Origin: Beta vulgaris subsp. vulgaris
Taxonomy: Eukaryota > Streptophyta > Magnoliopsida > Caryophyllales > Amaranthaceae
Reading direction: 5' to 3'
Length of the DNA: 64,000 nt
NCBI RefSeq assembly: GCF_026745355.1
Contig: NC_079207.1
Location: 12,646,338 to 12,710,337, forward strand
Notes under the pieces: model-generated
The model's database searches: none
What the model saw: only the letters and a program-made list of their open reading frames with translations
Told to the model about the DNA's origin: nothing
Translations under genes and position numbers: made by a program
Shown here: in pieces, positions 11,525 through 23,790 of the stretch
Layout of the letters: each line of letters opens with the position of its first letter
Position numbering within the stretch: the first letter of the stretch is position 1

Positions 11525-12319
11525 TTCCAGTTTCCTTCAACAAGACTTGGGGGTTTATCTCTCTTCTCCCTCACGCTGTCTCTCTCCACCACAATCAGGC
11601 GCTCCAACCTACTCGATCTTACCGCCGCACCGGAAATTCGACGCACACCTGCATCTTCCCCAATTCTTAAGTTGAGCCCTAATTTGTAAGTTTTGTTTGT
11701 TCTCCTAACTTCATTTATGCTCAAAAACATGCTTAACTGACTAATTCTATGTAAATTTTGCTGTATACTACTGAATTTGACTGAATTAAACGAAAAATAA
11801 GAAGACAGAGAGAGAACAATTACTGAAGTGTTGTTAGATTTTAAGTTATTGGCCTTTGGATGGAGAATTGCTTTGATAAGAAGAGGTAATCACCAAGCTT
11901 GAAGAAAATTTAAGAAGATAAACAAGTATAGTCTAGATTTCTATCTAATAGTTGACGAATTATCAATCTATTGTACACAATTTCGGATTTTCATCATCAA
12001 TTCACCTTCCTCAATTTGATTAACAAATAAGAGGAGTGAGAGGAAAGGATCGCAGGCAAAATCGATTTTTAAGATTGAAATCTTGAATTTGTCATTTGAG
12101 AGAGATTACTAAGTTACTTTTTAGTTTTTACATCATTAAGCTAAAAAAAACAGTTCCAGATTTTGAGGTTGGTTGAATACACTATTGCTTCCTGCATCTG
12201 AAACCCCAAAATCGACGGTTTTTTGGTATACTCAGCTTCTCTCTGGTTGCCTAACAATATAGTATTCTTGTCAATCATAGGATCACTGCTTTGATCATTG
12301 TTTTTAGCAAATAGCTGCC
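11525..12319 (+). other. Probable COQ4 5'UTR exon and leader intron
   Basis: A CT-rich leader (about 11525-11686) ends at TTTGTAAGTT, a good donor. A TTTTTAG acceptor at 12308 lies 11 bases before the COQ4 ATG. A 5'UTR intron of about 620 bp is inferred. No conserved ORF lies between the two sites. Confidence 0.45.
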
Positions 12320-15055
12320 ATGATAGGAGGTGCGCGGGTCCGACTTAATGGCTGGCAGCAGGCTGCAGTTGCTCTTGGTTCAGCTGTTGGTGCGTTGCTT
12401 GACCCACGAAGAGCTGATCTTATAGCAGCTTTGGGAGAGACAACTGGAAAGCCTGCTTTTGAAAGAGTTCTTCAGAGAATGAAGAATAGTCCAGAAGGCA
12501 CAGTAAGTCTGTTTCATTTGTTCAGCTTTTTATTGGTGTATTTTGAATATCAAGTTTCTGTTAAAAATTTATATTATAATCTATTCTAAAAGTGAAAAAA
12601 TTTCATAGTTTTTGTGAATATGTACTTTCTTGGGTGAATTGTGTAATGAGGGTCTATTGTAGTTTCACCTTGGATAACTAGCTCAAATCTTTAGGTTTCC
12701 TTAATCGTTATAGTATTTGTGAATAATTGAGCTATCTTTTGGAATGTAACTAATGTGGTCTTTAAATTGATAGCGCATATATGATACCTTTGTTGAGTGT
12801 GTACCTGTAGTGTTTTGTGAATGTCTGAGCCACTAGATGATTTCTGATTTTGTGCGTGCTGGAAGAAAGTTTTTTCTTTTTGGAGCTGATTTCATGCTAT
12901 GTAAGTATCCAGTGGCGGATCCAGGAATTGAGCCACGTGGGTTCGGACTAATTTTGATATAAATTTAAAATTTATTTTTTTTTATTTGGAATTGCAATTT
13001 TTTAAAGAAAAGGAAAAAAATAAACTTTCAACAATTATACTTGGCGAGGCTTTCATTCTTGATTACATCATTACAAAAAAATATGATACTTAATTTCTTG
13101 TAGTACTGAAAGACTATCAATTTTTTAACAAACTATATAGTTATGCAAACTACGAATCGAGTATCAACTATTAAGACTTTTTTTCATTTAATTAACTTAT
13201 CAATTGAGTGTTATACACTATTGTATAAAAAAAATGAAAGTTTAACAACTAGCTAGCACGAACATGACGTAGACAAAAACATAATGTGAATTTACCAAAT
13301 TCATTAGCTTTTACAATATTTGTGCTTGGTGGGAGGGGGAGATTTATAGATAAAAAAAAGAGCTTAAAAAATAAAGGGGGATTAAAAAAAAAAGGAAATA
13401 AAAGACCAAGGATATAATGCAGTAAGCCAAAAAAGAGGATAAAATAAAAAGAAAAAAAAGACCAAGGATATAATATAGTAAGTCTAAAGGGACTAAGGGA
13501 GGATCAAAAAAATATATATAAAAAAGAAGATAAGAAGATAGCACAAACATGAAGTAGACAAAAAGATAATGTGAATTAGCCAAATTTAGCTTTTATAATA
13601 TATTTGTACTTGGTGGAAGGGGGAGATTTATAAATAAAAAAAAGAGAGCTTGAAAAATAAAAGGAGGATAAAAAAAAAAGGAAAAAATAGACTAAGGATA
13701 TAATACAATAAGCCTAAAAGGACTAAGGAAGGATGAAAAAAGGGAAAAAAAAAAAAAGTAAGCCACATCACAGAGATTCGAACCTGAGACCAAGCAATAC
13801 TATTGCTTGCAACTTTACCGCTGAGCTACCATGACCTTAAATAATATAAGCCGCTTTGTTTAATATATATTAGATCCTTTTTTTGCCCAGTTTCCTTGTT
13901 TTTGTCCCGGATCCACGTGGGTTCAGTTGAACCCACTGAACCCACGCTGGATCCGCCCCTGTAAGTATCAATAGTGTTGTAACATTAATTTTCGAGTTTG
14001 GACATGTCGTTCCATTGGCTTTGTGCTCTCGCCTAACAGTTTGGTGATGAATTCTGGTAGCCTGTCTTCAACTTATCTGTACTTACATGAACTTGATATA
14101 ACTTATTATAAATGTAAATTAAAACTTTGGTAGCCTCTATTGGCCCTTAACTTATCTTAATTAAATTGGTCTTGAACTTAACGTCCGTGGAATCATCTGA
14201 ATTGAACTAATGTGAACATTTTTTTTCCAGTAAAAATAAGTGAAATTAAGGTGAGGAGAACATAGCCTTAGCCCCCCTCCCCCCTCTCCTCTAGGGCTTA
14301 GGGTTCCAAAACTTAACGTCCATAGAATCATCTGAATTGAACTAATGTGAACTCTTTTTTTTTCTGTAAATAAGTGATTAAGGTGAGGTAAACATAGCCT
14401 TAGCTCCCCCTCTCTGATAGGGCTTAGGGTTCCAAGGTTCCAACGAGATTAAATGTCTAGTTTTCTGCTTATAACATTGGCATTGAATTTGACCTAATGT
14501 GTGAAATTCTTGGTAACTCTTTATATATAGGCAGTTCTCCTAGAAAGACCACGAGTTATATCTGCAAATGTTGGGCATGCATGGGACCTCCCTGAAAATA
14601 CATTTGGGGCTGCCTATGCCAAGTTCATGGGATCAAGGAATTTTTCTCCAGATGATAGACCACCTGTACGGTTTATGGACACAGAAGAGCTAGCATATGT
14701 GGCTATGCGGGCCCGAGAGGTGCACGACTTCTGGCACACTCTCTTTGGTCTTCCCACAAACTTAATGGGTGAGTCAGCTCTGAAGGTTATAGAGTTTCAG
14801 CAAATGCATCTTCCAATGTGCTTCATGTCAGTTATAGGAGGCTCAGCAAGGTTCAACTCAAAGCAAAGATCGCTCTTCTTTGAGCATTACTTTCCCTGGG
14901 CCTTACGCGCTGGATTGAGCAGCACAGATCTAATGTGCATATATTACGAGCGCCACTTCGACGAGGATCTGGATGTTGTTCGGCGAAAATGGGGTATCAT
15001 TCCTGCTCCTCCTGTTCCTGCTACTAAGGTTGAAACAAAGCACAGCCAAGAGTAA
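12320..15055 (+). CDS. COQ4: Ubiquinone biosynthesis protein COQ4, mitochondrial
   Basis: There are two coding exons, 12320-12502 and 14531-15055, joined in frame at GT(AAGT)/(TATAT)AG sites. They give 235 aa, a normal length for plant COQ4. The protein opens with a short basic/amphipathic segment, then the conserved [20 protein letters not shown] block. The metal-binding signature H-D-x2-H-x11-E is intact (HDFWH at about residues 133-137, Glu 12 residues later). It ends with the [10 protein letters not shown] tail typical of plant orthologues. COQ4 acts on the matrix face of the inner mitochondrial membrane in coenzyme Q synthesis; it organises the COQ complex and has been linked to the C1 decarboxylation/hydroxylation step. 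The start ATG aligns with known plant homologues. The single coding intron holds a hAT element. It is the only conserved gene here on the plus strand. Confidence 0.96.
12910..13961. mobile_element. Non-autonomous hAT element in the COQ4 intron
   Basis: The terminal inverted repeats are CAGTGGCGGATCCAGG on the left and CAGGGGCGGATCCAGC read from the right. They are flanked by a perfect 8-bp target duplication TAAGTATC (12902-12909 and 13962-13969). YAGGGGCGG-type ends and an 8-bp duplication are diagnostic of hAT. The 1,052-bp interior is A-rich, with two diverged copies of a ~230-bp block (about 13240-13500 and 13540-13740) and a tRNA-like segment at 13761-13838. No transposase is seen. Confidence 0.9.
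13761..13838 (-). pseudogene. tRNA-like sequence inside the hAT element
   Basis: On the minus strand there is a box A-like GGTAGCTCAGCGGTAAA and, about 35 bases later, a box B-like GGTTCGAATCT. These are the internal RNA polymerase III promoter parts of a tRNA gene. The anticodon arm is replaced by a long perfect hairpin (CAAGCAATA / TATTGCTTG), and the T stem and acceptor stem pair poorly. It is a degenerate tRNA-derived piece and not a working tRNA. Confidence 0.6.
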
Positions 15056-15330
15056 CGGCCCACAGCAGGTTTTTGTAGTGCGTTCTGGAGTAGGAGTATA
15101 ATAATATTAGGATCTGTAGAAACTGAAGTGAGATTGAGATTCATAGTTCTTGTAGACAGGCGGCAGTTTGAGAGTCCAAGAGTGTCCTTTTATTCTACCT
15201 AATTCAGTTTTCAGAATTGCAAGTCATCATTAGCTATTGCCACTAGATTTCATCAGCCTCATAGTTGATCACAGGCGCCATCATATTGGGAATAATCACC
15301 ATTGTGGATCATCAGCCAGTTCATGATTTA
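15056..15330 (+). other. COQ4 3' flank / probable 3'UTR
   Basis: Downstream of the stop codon the sequence is balanced in composition and non-coding, with no sharp polyadenylation signal I can assign. The exact transcript end is unknown. Confidence 0.35.
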
Positions 15331-15990
15331 ATAGAGCCAGTCACGAGATTGGCCAGAAAATCCGCCCTATTCTAGTCCGGTCATTGGGAGGTCACATCTT
15401 AGGCCAATAATAATTATGTCCAAGCGCACAAGAAACGAGTGTGAGACCCACAAAAATAGAGGCATGCATAGCCTGTTTGGGAGACAAATATATATGGGCA
15501 AACCTGCATTGGCCACCTGACCGGGCTACAAGTTGATGGAAACAAAGTTCAGATGCTTGGATCAACAATAACCTTGTTTTTTGTTTTTGATGGAAATAGA
15601 GTTCCTTGTTAGGTACATTATGATTACCAACTTGCTCAAAAAAAAAAAAGATATGTACATTCAACATTTTTTCTTTTCAACTGAGTTGATTCAATTAACT
15701 GTAATTTATTTCTGAACTTCTAACGTTAACTTAATGATTTAACTTTGTAAACTGTGAGCAACGAGGATTGATGATGCTCACAATGGTGAAGTACTGAAGT
15801 TAATACTACATTGATGTATAAGTAGATCCTGAATAATTATGAAGTGCTATATGAAAAACCTGATCATGGATTTGTTTGGTTTCCCCTTTTATCAGGTTGG
15901 TGCGTTGCTGTCACTTGCAGCATTATATACTTGTTGCATGCTGATTCATGACAGTTACATAATATTGAAAGAAAATTGATGTTATTTTTA

Positions 15991-16625
15991 GCTAAAATTG
16001 TCAACAACTACCTAATATATATCACTTTTCATAAACAACTACCTAATATAAAACTTTTTTAATTCAACTACCTAATACAGCTATTCCGTCAACATAACAC
16101 TACCAAAACCGTTAACTTTTGAATTTTTCGTTAACTTTTCGAAAATCCCCAATTACATGAACCCTAACTTTAACTATTTGAAACCCCATTTTAATAAATC
16201 TTAATTTCATCAATTTTCCCCCAAATCCCAATTTATAAACCCATATTTCATTAATTTCCCAAAATCCCCAATTTCTAAACCCTTATTTGTTAAGTAATTG
16301 GGGATTTCATTAATTTTCCTTAAGTAGAAATTAATGAAATCTGGGTTTATAAATTGGGGTTTTGGGGAATTAATTTATAAATTGGAATTTGTGGAAAAAT
16401 TGATGAAATTAAGGTTCATCAAAATGGGGTTTCTTGAAATGATCGAAATTATTTTTCATATAATTGGGGAGTTTCGAAAAATTGACGGAAAATTCAAAAG
16501 TTAACGGTTTTGGTAGTGTTATGTTGACGGAATAGCTATATTAGGTAGTTGAATTAAAAAAGTTTTATATTAGGTAGTTGTTTATGAAAAGTGATATTTA
16601 TTAGGTAGTTGTTGACAATTTTGGC
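15991..16625. mobile_element. Mutator-like foldback element
   Basis: The whole 635 bp is close to one long inverted repeat. The outer ~150 bp of each arm are nearly identical, starting GCYAAAATTGTCAACAACTACC and including three spaced CAACTACCTAATA blocks. The inner arms keep pairing with more mismatches to a centre near 16290. Flanks TTATTTTTA (15982-15990) and TTATTTTAA (16626-16634) form a 9-bp target duplication with one mismatch, as for Mutator-like elements. There is no ORF. Confidence 0.8.
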
Positions 16626-16634
16626 TTATTTTAA

Positions 16635-17395
16635 TTATCGTTGTGTGGGAAATTTCTCCAATAACGACTTGAACCACAATTTAACAGAACAAAATAGTTG
16701 GAATTTTTTAACATTACTTATATAACGCCTAATTCGATCTGTTGTCATTTAAGTCGAATCACTCCAATGTTCAATCTTAATCCTCTCATCCAATAGGTTT
16801 TGACTATTACTTACCTTTGTACTAATTTTTCATATTCACCTAATATATTTGTTCGTCCATCTATGCCTAAGTGGGTCTAAAAACATAGTAAATCTTTAAG
16901 TAAGACTGAGACGCACAACTGACTCGATAACACTTACCAAGACGACTACTTAAACCCATACAATCCAAAATTTTAGAACCATATCCTGTTTATAAGGTAG
17001 GGTCTAAGCGAGTCAAGAAAAGGTGTCCGACCCATTGTCATTCCTACTTTGACTATCAACCATCTGCTTATAAAAGTTTTAAGACTCGGTCAATCACGTT
17101 AAGTCTGGTGTTGATGGTTAAAACTCGCTTCGGTCACGAGAGGAAAGTAAGTAGCCTTTGATGGTAAAAGTTTTGTTTCTTGGCTATAAGGAATAGTGAT
17201 TCCTTCTCTTAAAGCATTAAAGGTTCCAGTTCTCAAACGAAAATTCTCAGAATACCACCAAATCTACAGTTTACATTATATAATAATCCACGTTTGATTT
17301 TGGCATCAACGACAGCAGAAGTGAATATCAGTATTCTTTGAAGAACAAACTCAACACTTGGATTTCTATATTTGAAATGGTGGATATTTCAGTTA
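16635..17395. other. Intergenic between COQ4 and SPIRAL1 (both 3' ends)
   Basis: The two genes converge here. No conserved ORF or bounded repeat was seen. The last ~150 bases are presumably SPIRAL1 3'UTR. Confidence 0.4.
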
Positions 17396-18263
17396 CTAGT
17401 TACTACTAGCACCACCGAAGAGATAACCTAAAGAAGATCCGCCACCAGGGGCAGCATGAACCTTGGTTGAGGGTCGATCCTGCATCCAACAAACCAAATT
17501 ACTTCAATCATAACGAATGCAAATATTTGGCAGAAATAGAACCCTCAATAAACTAAAGCAGAATCCAAATTGACAAAAGAATTTGCACTAGACATTTACT
17601 CAATAAGAGTAGTAAAAAGTTATTTGCATACACAAACAAGTTCATTTCCAAACCAATATGAGAATAAGTGCCCGTCTATCTTACTAAAATTGGCACAAGT
17701 ATAGTAAATCTTCAACAACCAATCGAGAACCAAAAAAGGAATGGGCAAACCTCAGCAGGAGATGAACAATGGGCCCTCCCGTCGTACCTCCCCAACTTAC
17801 CCCCACCCCATAAACACAACGCCTAAAAAAGAAAAAAACAAGAAAAATCAGAGAAGATATCTGGTGTCCACTAGTTCATTACTTATAATGAAACCTGACC
17901 GAAAATGACCCGACCTCAGAATCCGACCTGATTTTCTTGTGTTTTGAACAAAGTTTGCAACTGGAAACCTGAAATGACCTCAACCCCACAAACCTGATTT
18001 TTTTGGGGTAGCCTTGAAGCTGACCCAACCCAATGGACTCGAGATTCTAATTAAATTTTAAAGAACGATATAATTTAGATGTCAAATGTAATATTTTGAA
18101 TAAAATGACTAATTGATAATCAAATGTATTCTATATTTACTAATTTACATGAAAAATATTTACTTTCAGTTCAACTTCAATATCTTTGGTTTGTTATGAT
18201 AGAACATAGTTTACAATACAGTACCATTGTTGTTCTAAAATTTATCAATTTTGTTGGTTTGAG

Positions 18264-18319
<56 letters not shown>

Positions 18320-19489
18320 GCAAGATCACATGAGAATGTTCCTTACATGAGAAATGAGAATGAATCTCAACCACACGATTTGATTAGAGTTACAACACTT
18401 GTTCATTAGAGTTATACCCAACTAAAAAAAATTAGTCAAAAAAAAAGTTTAAAATTTGAATTTTTGTTTTCTAATATACTTTTTTTTTGAGTTACATCAC
18501 TGTTTCATTAGAGTTACATCACTTATTCATAAGAGTTATAGCGCGTAAATATCATTCTCATTTCTCATGTAAGTATGCATTCTCATATGAACATATATAT
18601 ATATACATTACAAAATGATTACTATATGATACTAAAGATGATATAGTAGTTATATAAACAAATTATACTCAATGTATATGAAAAACAGAAAAAAAAAAAA
18701 AAATGATAATAACGTATTTGAACTCTAACTTGACCCATAATATGTATAACCGAATCCCTATCCGACCCAACCGGAAACACATCCGACCTCTATTTACCAA
18801 CCAAAACCTGCCAACTGTGGACCTGACAAACAGGTTTACTTATAATAACAATAGCAGCCTTCCGACGACACCAATGAATACATTCTCTAAGTGACTAAGC
18901 GATGCACAAGTTTCGAGCCCAGGTTTTTTTCTAACTGTCTTCAAACAATTCAAAGGTCGACAGACCATCTGGATGAATTATTCTTTGCATATAGGGTTAG
19001 TGTTAATTTAATGACTCACTTCTAAACGTGCTTTCCCCTGGGTCCTAATTAAAGATCCTAAGTATAAATTTTCCACACTCTTGAATACTAAAGCAGATAA
19101 GCATTCACCTTCTATTTAAGATCTCCAAACAAATTCAAAGAAAGAAACAAGTAATAACTTTGAAGGGCCAACATTTTACGTAAATGTGCATAACATTTGA
19201 AAGGGGCCAAAGAAAAAAGCTTGTTAAGCTACAGTCATACCGTGATGAAATTTCCAGTGTTCTGACCATCAGCACGGTGGTAGTTGTTTATGTTACTATT
19301 CACTCCAGCAGGAACCTTCTTGAGATCAACTGGCTGGGAATCTGCAACTGGTTGGGCTACATCTTTCACAGCTGGTTGTGCGCTGACAGGGGCCTGCACT
19401 TTACTAGCAGCAGGCTTAGGAGCCTCTCCACTTCCAAAAAGGTAGCCCAAGGAACTCTGTCCACCTCCACTGCTTACACCGCGTCCCAT
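17396..19489 (-). CDS. SPR1: SPIRAL1 (SPR1)-type microtubule-associated protein
   Basis: There are two coding exons on the minus strand, 19489-19241 and 17479-17396, joined at ATCACG|GTATGA and GATGCAG|GATCGA. They give 110 aa, normal for the family. The N-terminus has the family repeat GGGQSSLGYLFG, the middle is Ala/Pro/Val-rich and probably disordered, and the C-terminus has DRPSTKVHAAPGGGSSLGYL, the second copy of the repeat. SPIRAL1 proteins bind cortical microtubules, enrich at growing plus ends, and control directional cell expansion; Arabidopsis spr1 mutants twist. The ATG is fixed by the conserved MGRGVSSGGGQ start and lies 13 bases after a 3' splice site. The closest known match is Arabidopsis SPR1 (At2g03680), supported by gene order. 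Confidence 0.95.
18262..18316. repeat. (TA)n microsatellite
   Basis: Uninterrupted TA repeats lie directly against the left end of the GGGG-CAAGATCACATGAG repeat, inside the SPIRAL1 coding intron. Confidence 0.9.
18317..18593. mobile_element. MITE-like repeat, copy 1 (ATGAGAATG family)
   Basis: This ~277-bp unit has ~35-bp imperfect inverted ends (CACATGAGAATG..TTACATGAGAAATGAGAATGA on the left, the same words reversed on the right) and internal GAGTTACAtcACTT repeats. A second copy is at 24136-24384. Both copies begin directly after a TA microsatellite or TA-rich stretch, so the target may be TA-rich. The superfamily was not decided. Confidence 0.7.
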
Positions 19490-19501
19490 TTGTAATGAAC
19501 T

Positions 19502-21945
19502 CCTATAGTGACCAATTATTGAATAAGTTAGGAATCCAAGAAACTTCAGATTGAAAAAAGATGAATTATATACAAGGAAAATGGCGGGATTATAAGGAAG
19601 GGAAGTAGCATGGGGGCCCAAGGTTTAACTCTTCAACCACATGCTTGAAACGAAGTTGCCTTTAGCTCTTTACTGCTTATGCCAGAGCCCGTATAGGTTT
19701 ATTATAAAATAATTTATATAATGCAGGGTTATATATATGTTTAAAGGGTCAGGCTCCCTTCACCCCGAAGAAATCTGAATCTGTCAGTGGCCTACATACT
19801 GAAATAATAAAACACAAGAGCACAAACAATTTACAGAACTGCCACAACGATCCTATCAAGAAAAAACAAATGCTCAGTTGCCCAGGAACTCAACAAAACA
19901 TCAAGCAGAGGTCACCAAATAATCATACAAGGGATGTAACAGTGTCATTGATAAAAAAAAAAAAAAAGTCACAAAACAACATGCACAAGTTCATATTAAG
20001 AAGCATCTCGTGGCATCTGTCTCAATGCAAAAGTTCATCATTTCAACATTTGGTTGACTCGCCTTTCCAGAGTCAACAAAGGGCATTAAAAAGCTTCCAG
20101 CACACTGAAAATGCTTCAACCTTGCAGAGTATTCATGTTCATATATTCATCAATGAAGTAGCAGATATCAGTTGTGCCTGGAGTCCTGGACCATTTTGAG
20201 TACTGAGTAATCAATGATGTCCTCCCCATTCCTATCCAGATGCAAGGGACATAACCAAATCCCATTTAAAACAGCTAGGGCGAGACTGAAAGGCTTAGTC
20301 ATATGTGATGACGACTAACTCCTAGTATTTGTGAACAAGCTTCTTCCTCGTCTTTGGAACATGACCTGTAATTGACATCCTGATTTGTCCAATAGCCATG
20401 GAAAAGGCATAACCTTACATAACACTACAAAAAGTTTGATATCGAAGTCTTTGGGAAATGATTTTCCAAAAGCTAGGATCAAATGACGTCTACATTACTT
20501 CCTTTGTGCCTTCCAAAGAGCACCAAACAAAAGAGAGAGAGAGAGAGGGAAATAGACAGGAGTACGCCACCCTCACTTCTTAAATTTATGTCCAATACCT
20601 TGCTGCTTGCAAATTGTACCTCTCCACAACTTCTTTTGTAAGCATCATCTCCCTCTTCGACCTCTAGGCTCTAAGACACAGAGGTGTTTAGGTCTAATTT
20701 TAGGCAATAATATTAAAGTATGCTGTAAAGAGATGTCTTACCAAACATCTATAAAATATGGGCACTAGATCACACAAATTTCACGATTGTACAAAGCATT
20801 ATGCCCCTATACCCAAAAAAAAACCCCAAACCCCAACAAGAAAGAAGGAAAATAAGGATTCTCAACAAAATACCTAACCACATTCCAAAGGAACATAGTA
20901 GTGAAAGAGCCATGAAAGTACAAAACTAAACCAGCCACCCAGATATTCATAAAGTTTTAGAATCATCTAGAGAATACAGAAATTTCCCATCCTCTACTTT
21001 TGCTTATGTAATTTTTTATTATTTCTTTCACTTATCGTCGAGCTTTGCCTAGTTCCTCCCGGAGAGGGACAAACCTTGTTCACATCAGGAACAAACATCA
21101 CTTACTTTTTATACAACATTTGTCATTTGTTATACAACATTTGTCATTACTTATAGAAAATCACTCTTTCATCAAACAACATTAAGTTTACTTTTCCCTT
21201 TAGCTTTTTATTCAGTTTTTCATGACCGTCACCACCGATATGAACGTTCCTTGTCCCTCCCAGAGAGGAGCTACGAATTTCGCCTTATCTTCCTTTAAAA
21301 CTTAAGACTACCAGTCTACCAACTACCAAGACCATAATGTTTGCTTTCATGATTTCTATAATTAATTGTACTTTCAACATTCACCCACAAATAAATAAGA
21401 TGACAAAATTGATATTCTTAATTCAATCTTGAATTTCTCAAACAATCATAAACATGAGAAAATCCAAACTGCAATTTGAGATCTGCTCATTTCCTCTCAA
21501 AACCACAAAACAATATGTATGTATGAGTCCTCTTTCCTCTACATAACTATCACTCCTATGTAATATCCCATTGTTAACTTTTTATGAACAAAAAGACAAA
21601 ATTTACCATCAATTTTGTATATGTAAGAAAAAAACATGTGAAAACAACGATCCCATGATTCATAAAATAGCAATTGTATAAACAAGCAAAATTAAGATAT
21701 ATCATATCAACATCAAAAATCTCACAGACAAAAGAATCAATCTTTTTCTTTTAAAAAAAACCCCCTTAAAAACAACAAAACAAAATACTCAGTAAATTTT
21801 TCCAAAAAATTATACAATTATGAAATTAAATCCGAAGAAAAAGAAAAAGGGAATGAAAGGAATAGGGTTAAGAAATGGGGGTTACCTGGGCAGATCTGAA
21901 ATGGAACCAAAAGAGGTGAGAGAAAATGAGCGCACAAGAAAAGGT
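19502..21945 (-). other. SPIRAL1 5'UTR exon and 2.4-kb leader intron
   Basis: A CT-rich leader exon (about 21945-21886) ends at GCCCAG|GTAACC. The acceptor CTATAG at 19503 gives a 13-base leader remainder before the ATG. The intron holds no conserved ORF. A 5'UTR intron is inferred from splice signals and from the lack of any other coding start; a cDNA would settle it. Confidence 0.55.
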
Positions 21946-21972
21946 TACCAAACCAAAGATATGAAATGGAGA

Positions 21973-21980
21973 TTTTTATA
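21973..21980 (-). promoter_or_regulatory. TATA box of SPIRAL1
   Basis: On the minus strand this reads GAGCTATAAAAATC, a near-perfect plant TATA box. It lies about 30 bases upstream of the CT-rich 5'UTR exon that ends at the 21886 donor site. Confidence 0.6.
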
Positions 21981-22030
21981 GCTCATTCAAAGGAATATTT
22001 TTTATTTTTCGGGAAGGGATTAAAAGAAAT

Positions 22031-22243
22031 AATCCCAAATTCCCAACTATGACCGGTCCGCTCAAAATAATTCGAACTTCGGGTTATTTTAGAATAATCC
22101 AAACTATTTAGGGTATTTTTCCAAAATAATCCAAACTTTTATTTTGGATTATTTTGAGAACGTAGTCCCAATAGTTTGGATTATTCTAGAATAACCCATA
22201 GTTGGGATTACTTTGAGCGAAACGGTGATAATTTGGATTATTC
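22031..22243. mobile_element. Inverted-repeat MITE just upstream of the SPIRAL1 TATA box
   Basis: The two ~100-base arms pair with each other (CCAACTATG..GCTCAAAATAAT..GGGTTATTYTAGAATAATCCAAACTA). The centre is near 22135, where two AATAATCCAAA blocks face each other. The left end is only about 50 bases from the TATA box. No clear target duplication was found, so the superfamily is open. Confidence 0.6.
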
Positions 22244-23790
22244 ATGTCAATTTTTTTTTTTTTTGGATTTTGTAACAAGAATAATACAAATTTTTGTACG
22301 TTCTCACATAATGCTACAAACTTTTAATTATTTTTTTAATAATATAAACTTTTGATCAAAATTCCTTCATTGAGGCAATATTGGTGTTAACTTGTAACAA
22401 GCTGAGGTGGTTCAGGTGAGGGGGTGGGGGGAGAGGGAGAAAGGAGAAAAATCATTTTGAAGAGTTTACAAGTCAACTTGACCTATTAGAGAAATTTTGA
22501 TGTAAAGCTTGTATTATTAAAAATAATCAAAAGTTTGTATTATTGCGAGAAAACGGGTAAAAGTTCGTATTATTGTAGTCAAAAAAAAATTTTTTTTAGA
22601 GGAAGGGAATTTTTTTATTAAAGAATAAATTTAAATATCAGGTGGGGACGTAAAAGAAAAAAAAATTAGGAGGGGAAAAATGAAAAATGTGCAAGAAGAA
22701 CGTGAAGGGTAGTAAGTAGTAACGATGCAAAGGTAGAGGAGAGTGGCTGAGTGGGTGTGTGTGATTGTATTTGTGGCAAGGATATTGGCTGTCACGTCAC
22801 ATGCTGTCAACAAGAAAATATGCTTGTTTTGGAAATTGATTGGATTTGGAGGTGGATAATAGTGATTAAAATAAAGTTTTTTTAAAAGTTGTAACTAAGA
22901 TATTGTAATTTATTATATATATAGATTTTAGTGTAATTTTGCTAATGTGTCCCTAATTAGCCGTCATCAATGTACAATATAGATGTTTTTTTTAAAGATA
23001 TATTTAGGTTAATATTTCGTGACCTCAGTTAAGATTTACGGACTTAAATCTCAAGTAGTTGTGACATTAGAAAGACTTGCCTTTTTTTTTATATATATAA
23101 AGGTAAGGAAAAAGAAAAGTTTGATAGAGGAAATCCCATTCAATTTTATCATAAGCTTTTTCCATATCAAGTTTCAAAGTATACCAACCAGATTTATTTT
23201 AGACTTTTGAAAAGTATTAAGTGCTTCTTATGCGATTAATAGATTATTATAAATTGAGCGATCTTTGGTGAAGGCATTTTCTAGTGGACTGACTTCTCTT
23301 TGAAGGATCAGACTAAGTTTATTTACCAATATGTTGGAAATGATTGTATTTGTCCAATATAGGTTTTTGTCAACCTTAAAAGTTACTTGACACTCCTTTT
23401 AAAGTTTACCTTCCTTATTGGGGTACTCAGTAAGAGCCGAATGCTTGTGGTTTTTTTTTTAAAAAAAAAGTCAACACCCACAAAGACTTCTAACAAGTAA
23501 TGTCATTGAATGGTCTTAGACTTCAACAAGTACACCCGTCCAATAAGGATCTTCGAACTCCTTTACTACCAACAACTCTCAACGCCCTCCATTGATCTCC
23601 ACCATCTTAGTGGCTTGGGAGCCTCTAGCTTCCACACACCCACTTAGGAGTTTAGGACTATTGGATTGCAAGTTTCAATTCTATTGCAATGTACATGTGA
23701 ATAGTGATAATACTTATGATTCTTTTCAAATTCTTTGCAAAACATCTTATTTGCACACTTTTAGAGTTTTAATTAAATAAATTTATTTAT
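22244..23790. other. Intergenic, upstream of SPIRAL1
   Basis: AT-rich sequence with scattered TTTGTATTATT-type words (22300-22570) that partly mirror each other, suggesting an old decayed inverted repeat. No conserved ORF was found. Confidence 0.3.

Noticed and set aside
11525..11730. Minus-strand ORF opposite the COQ4 leader
   Set aside because: It lies opposite a CT-rich leader, has no recognisable domain, and has no supporting splice context.
13344..13583. Hydrophobic minus-strand ORF resembling a membrane protein
   Set aside because: It is the complement of A-rich filler (AAAAAAGG, AAATAAAA) inside the hAT element. The Phe/Leu/Tyr content comes from composition.
13761..13838. Functional tRNA gene
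   Set aside because: Box A and box B words are present, but acceptor and T stems do not pair properly and the anticodon arm is abnormal.
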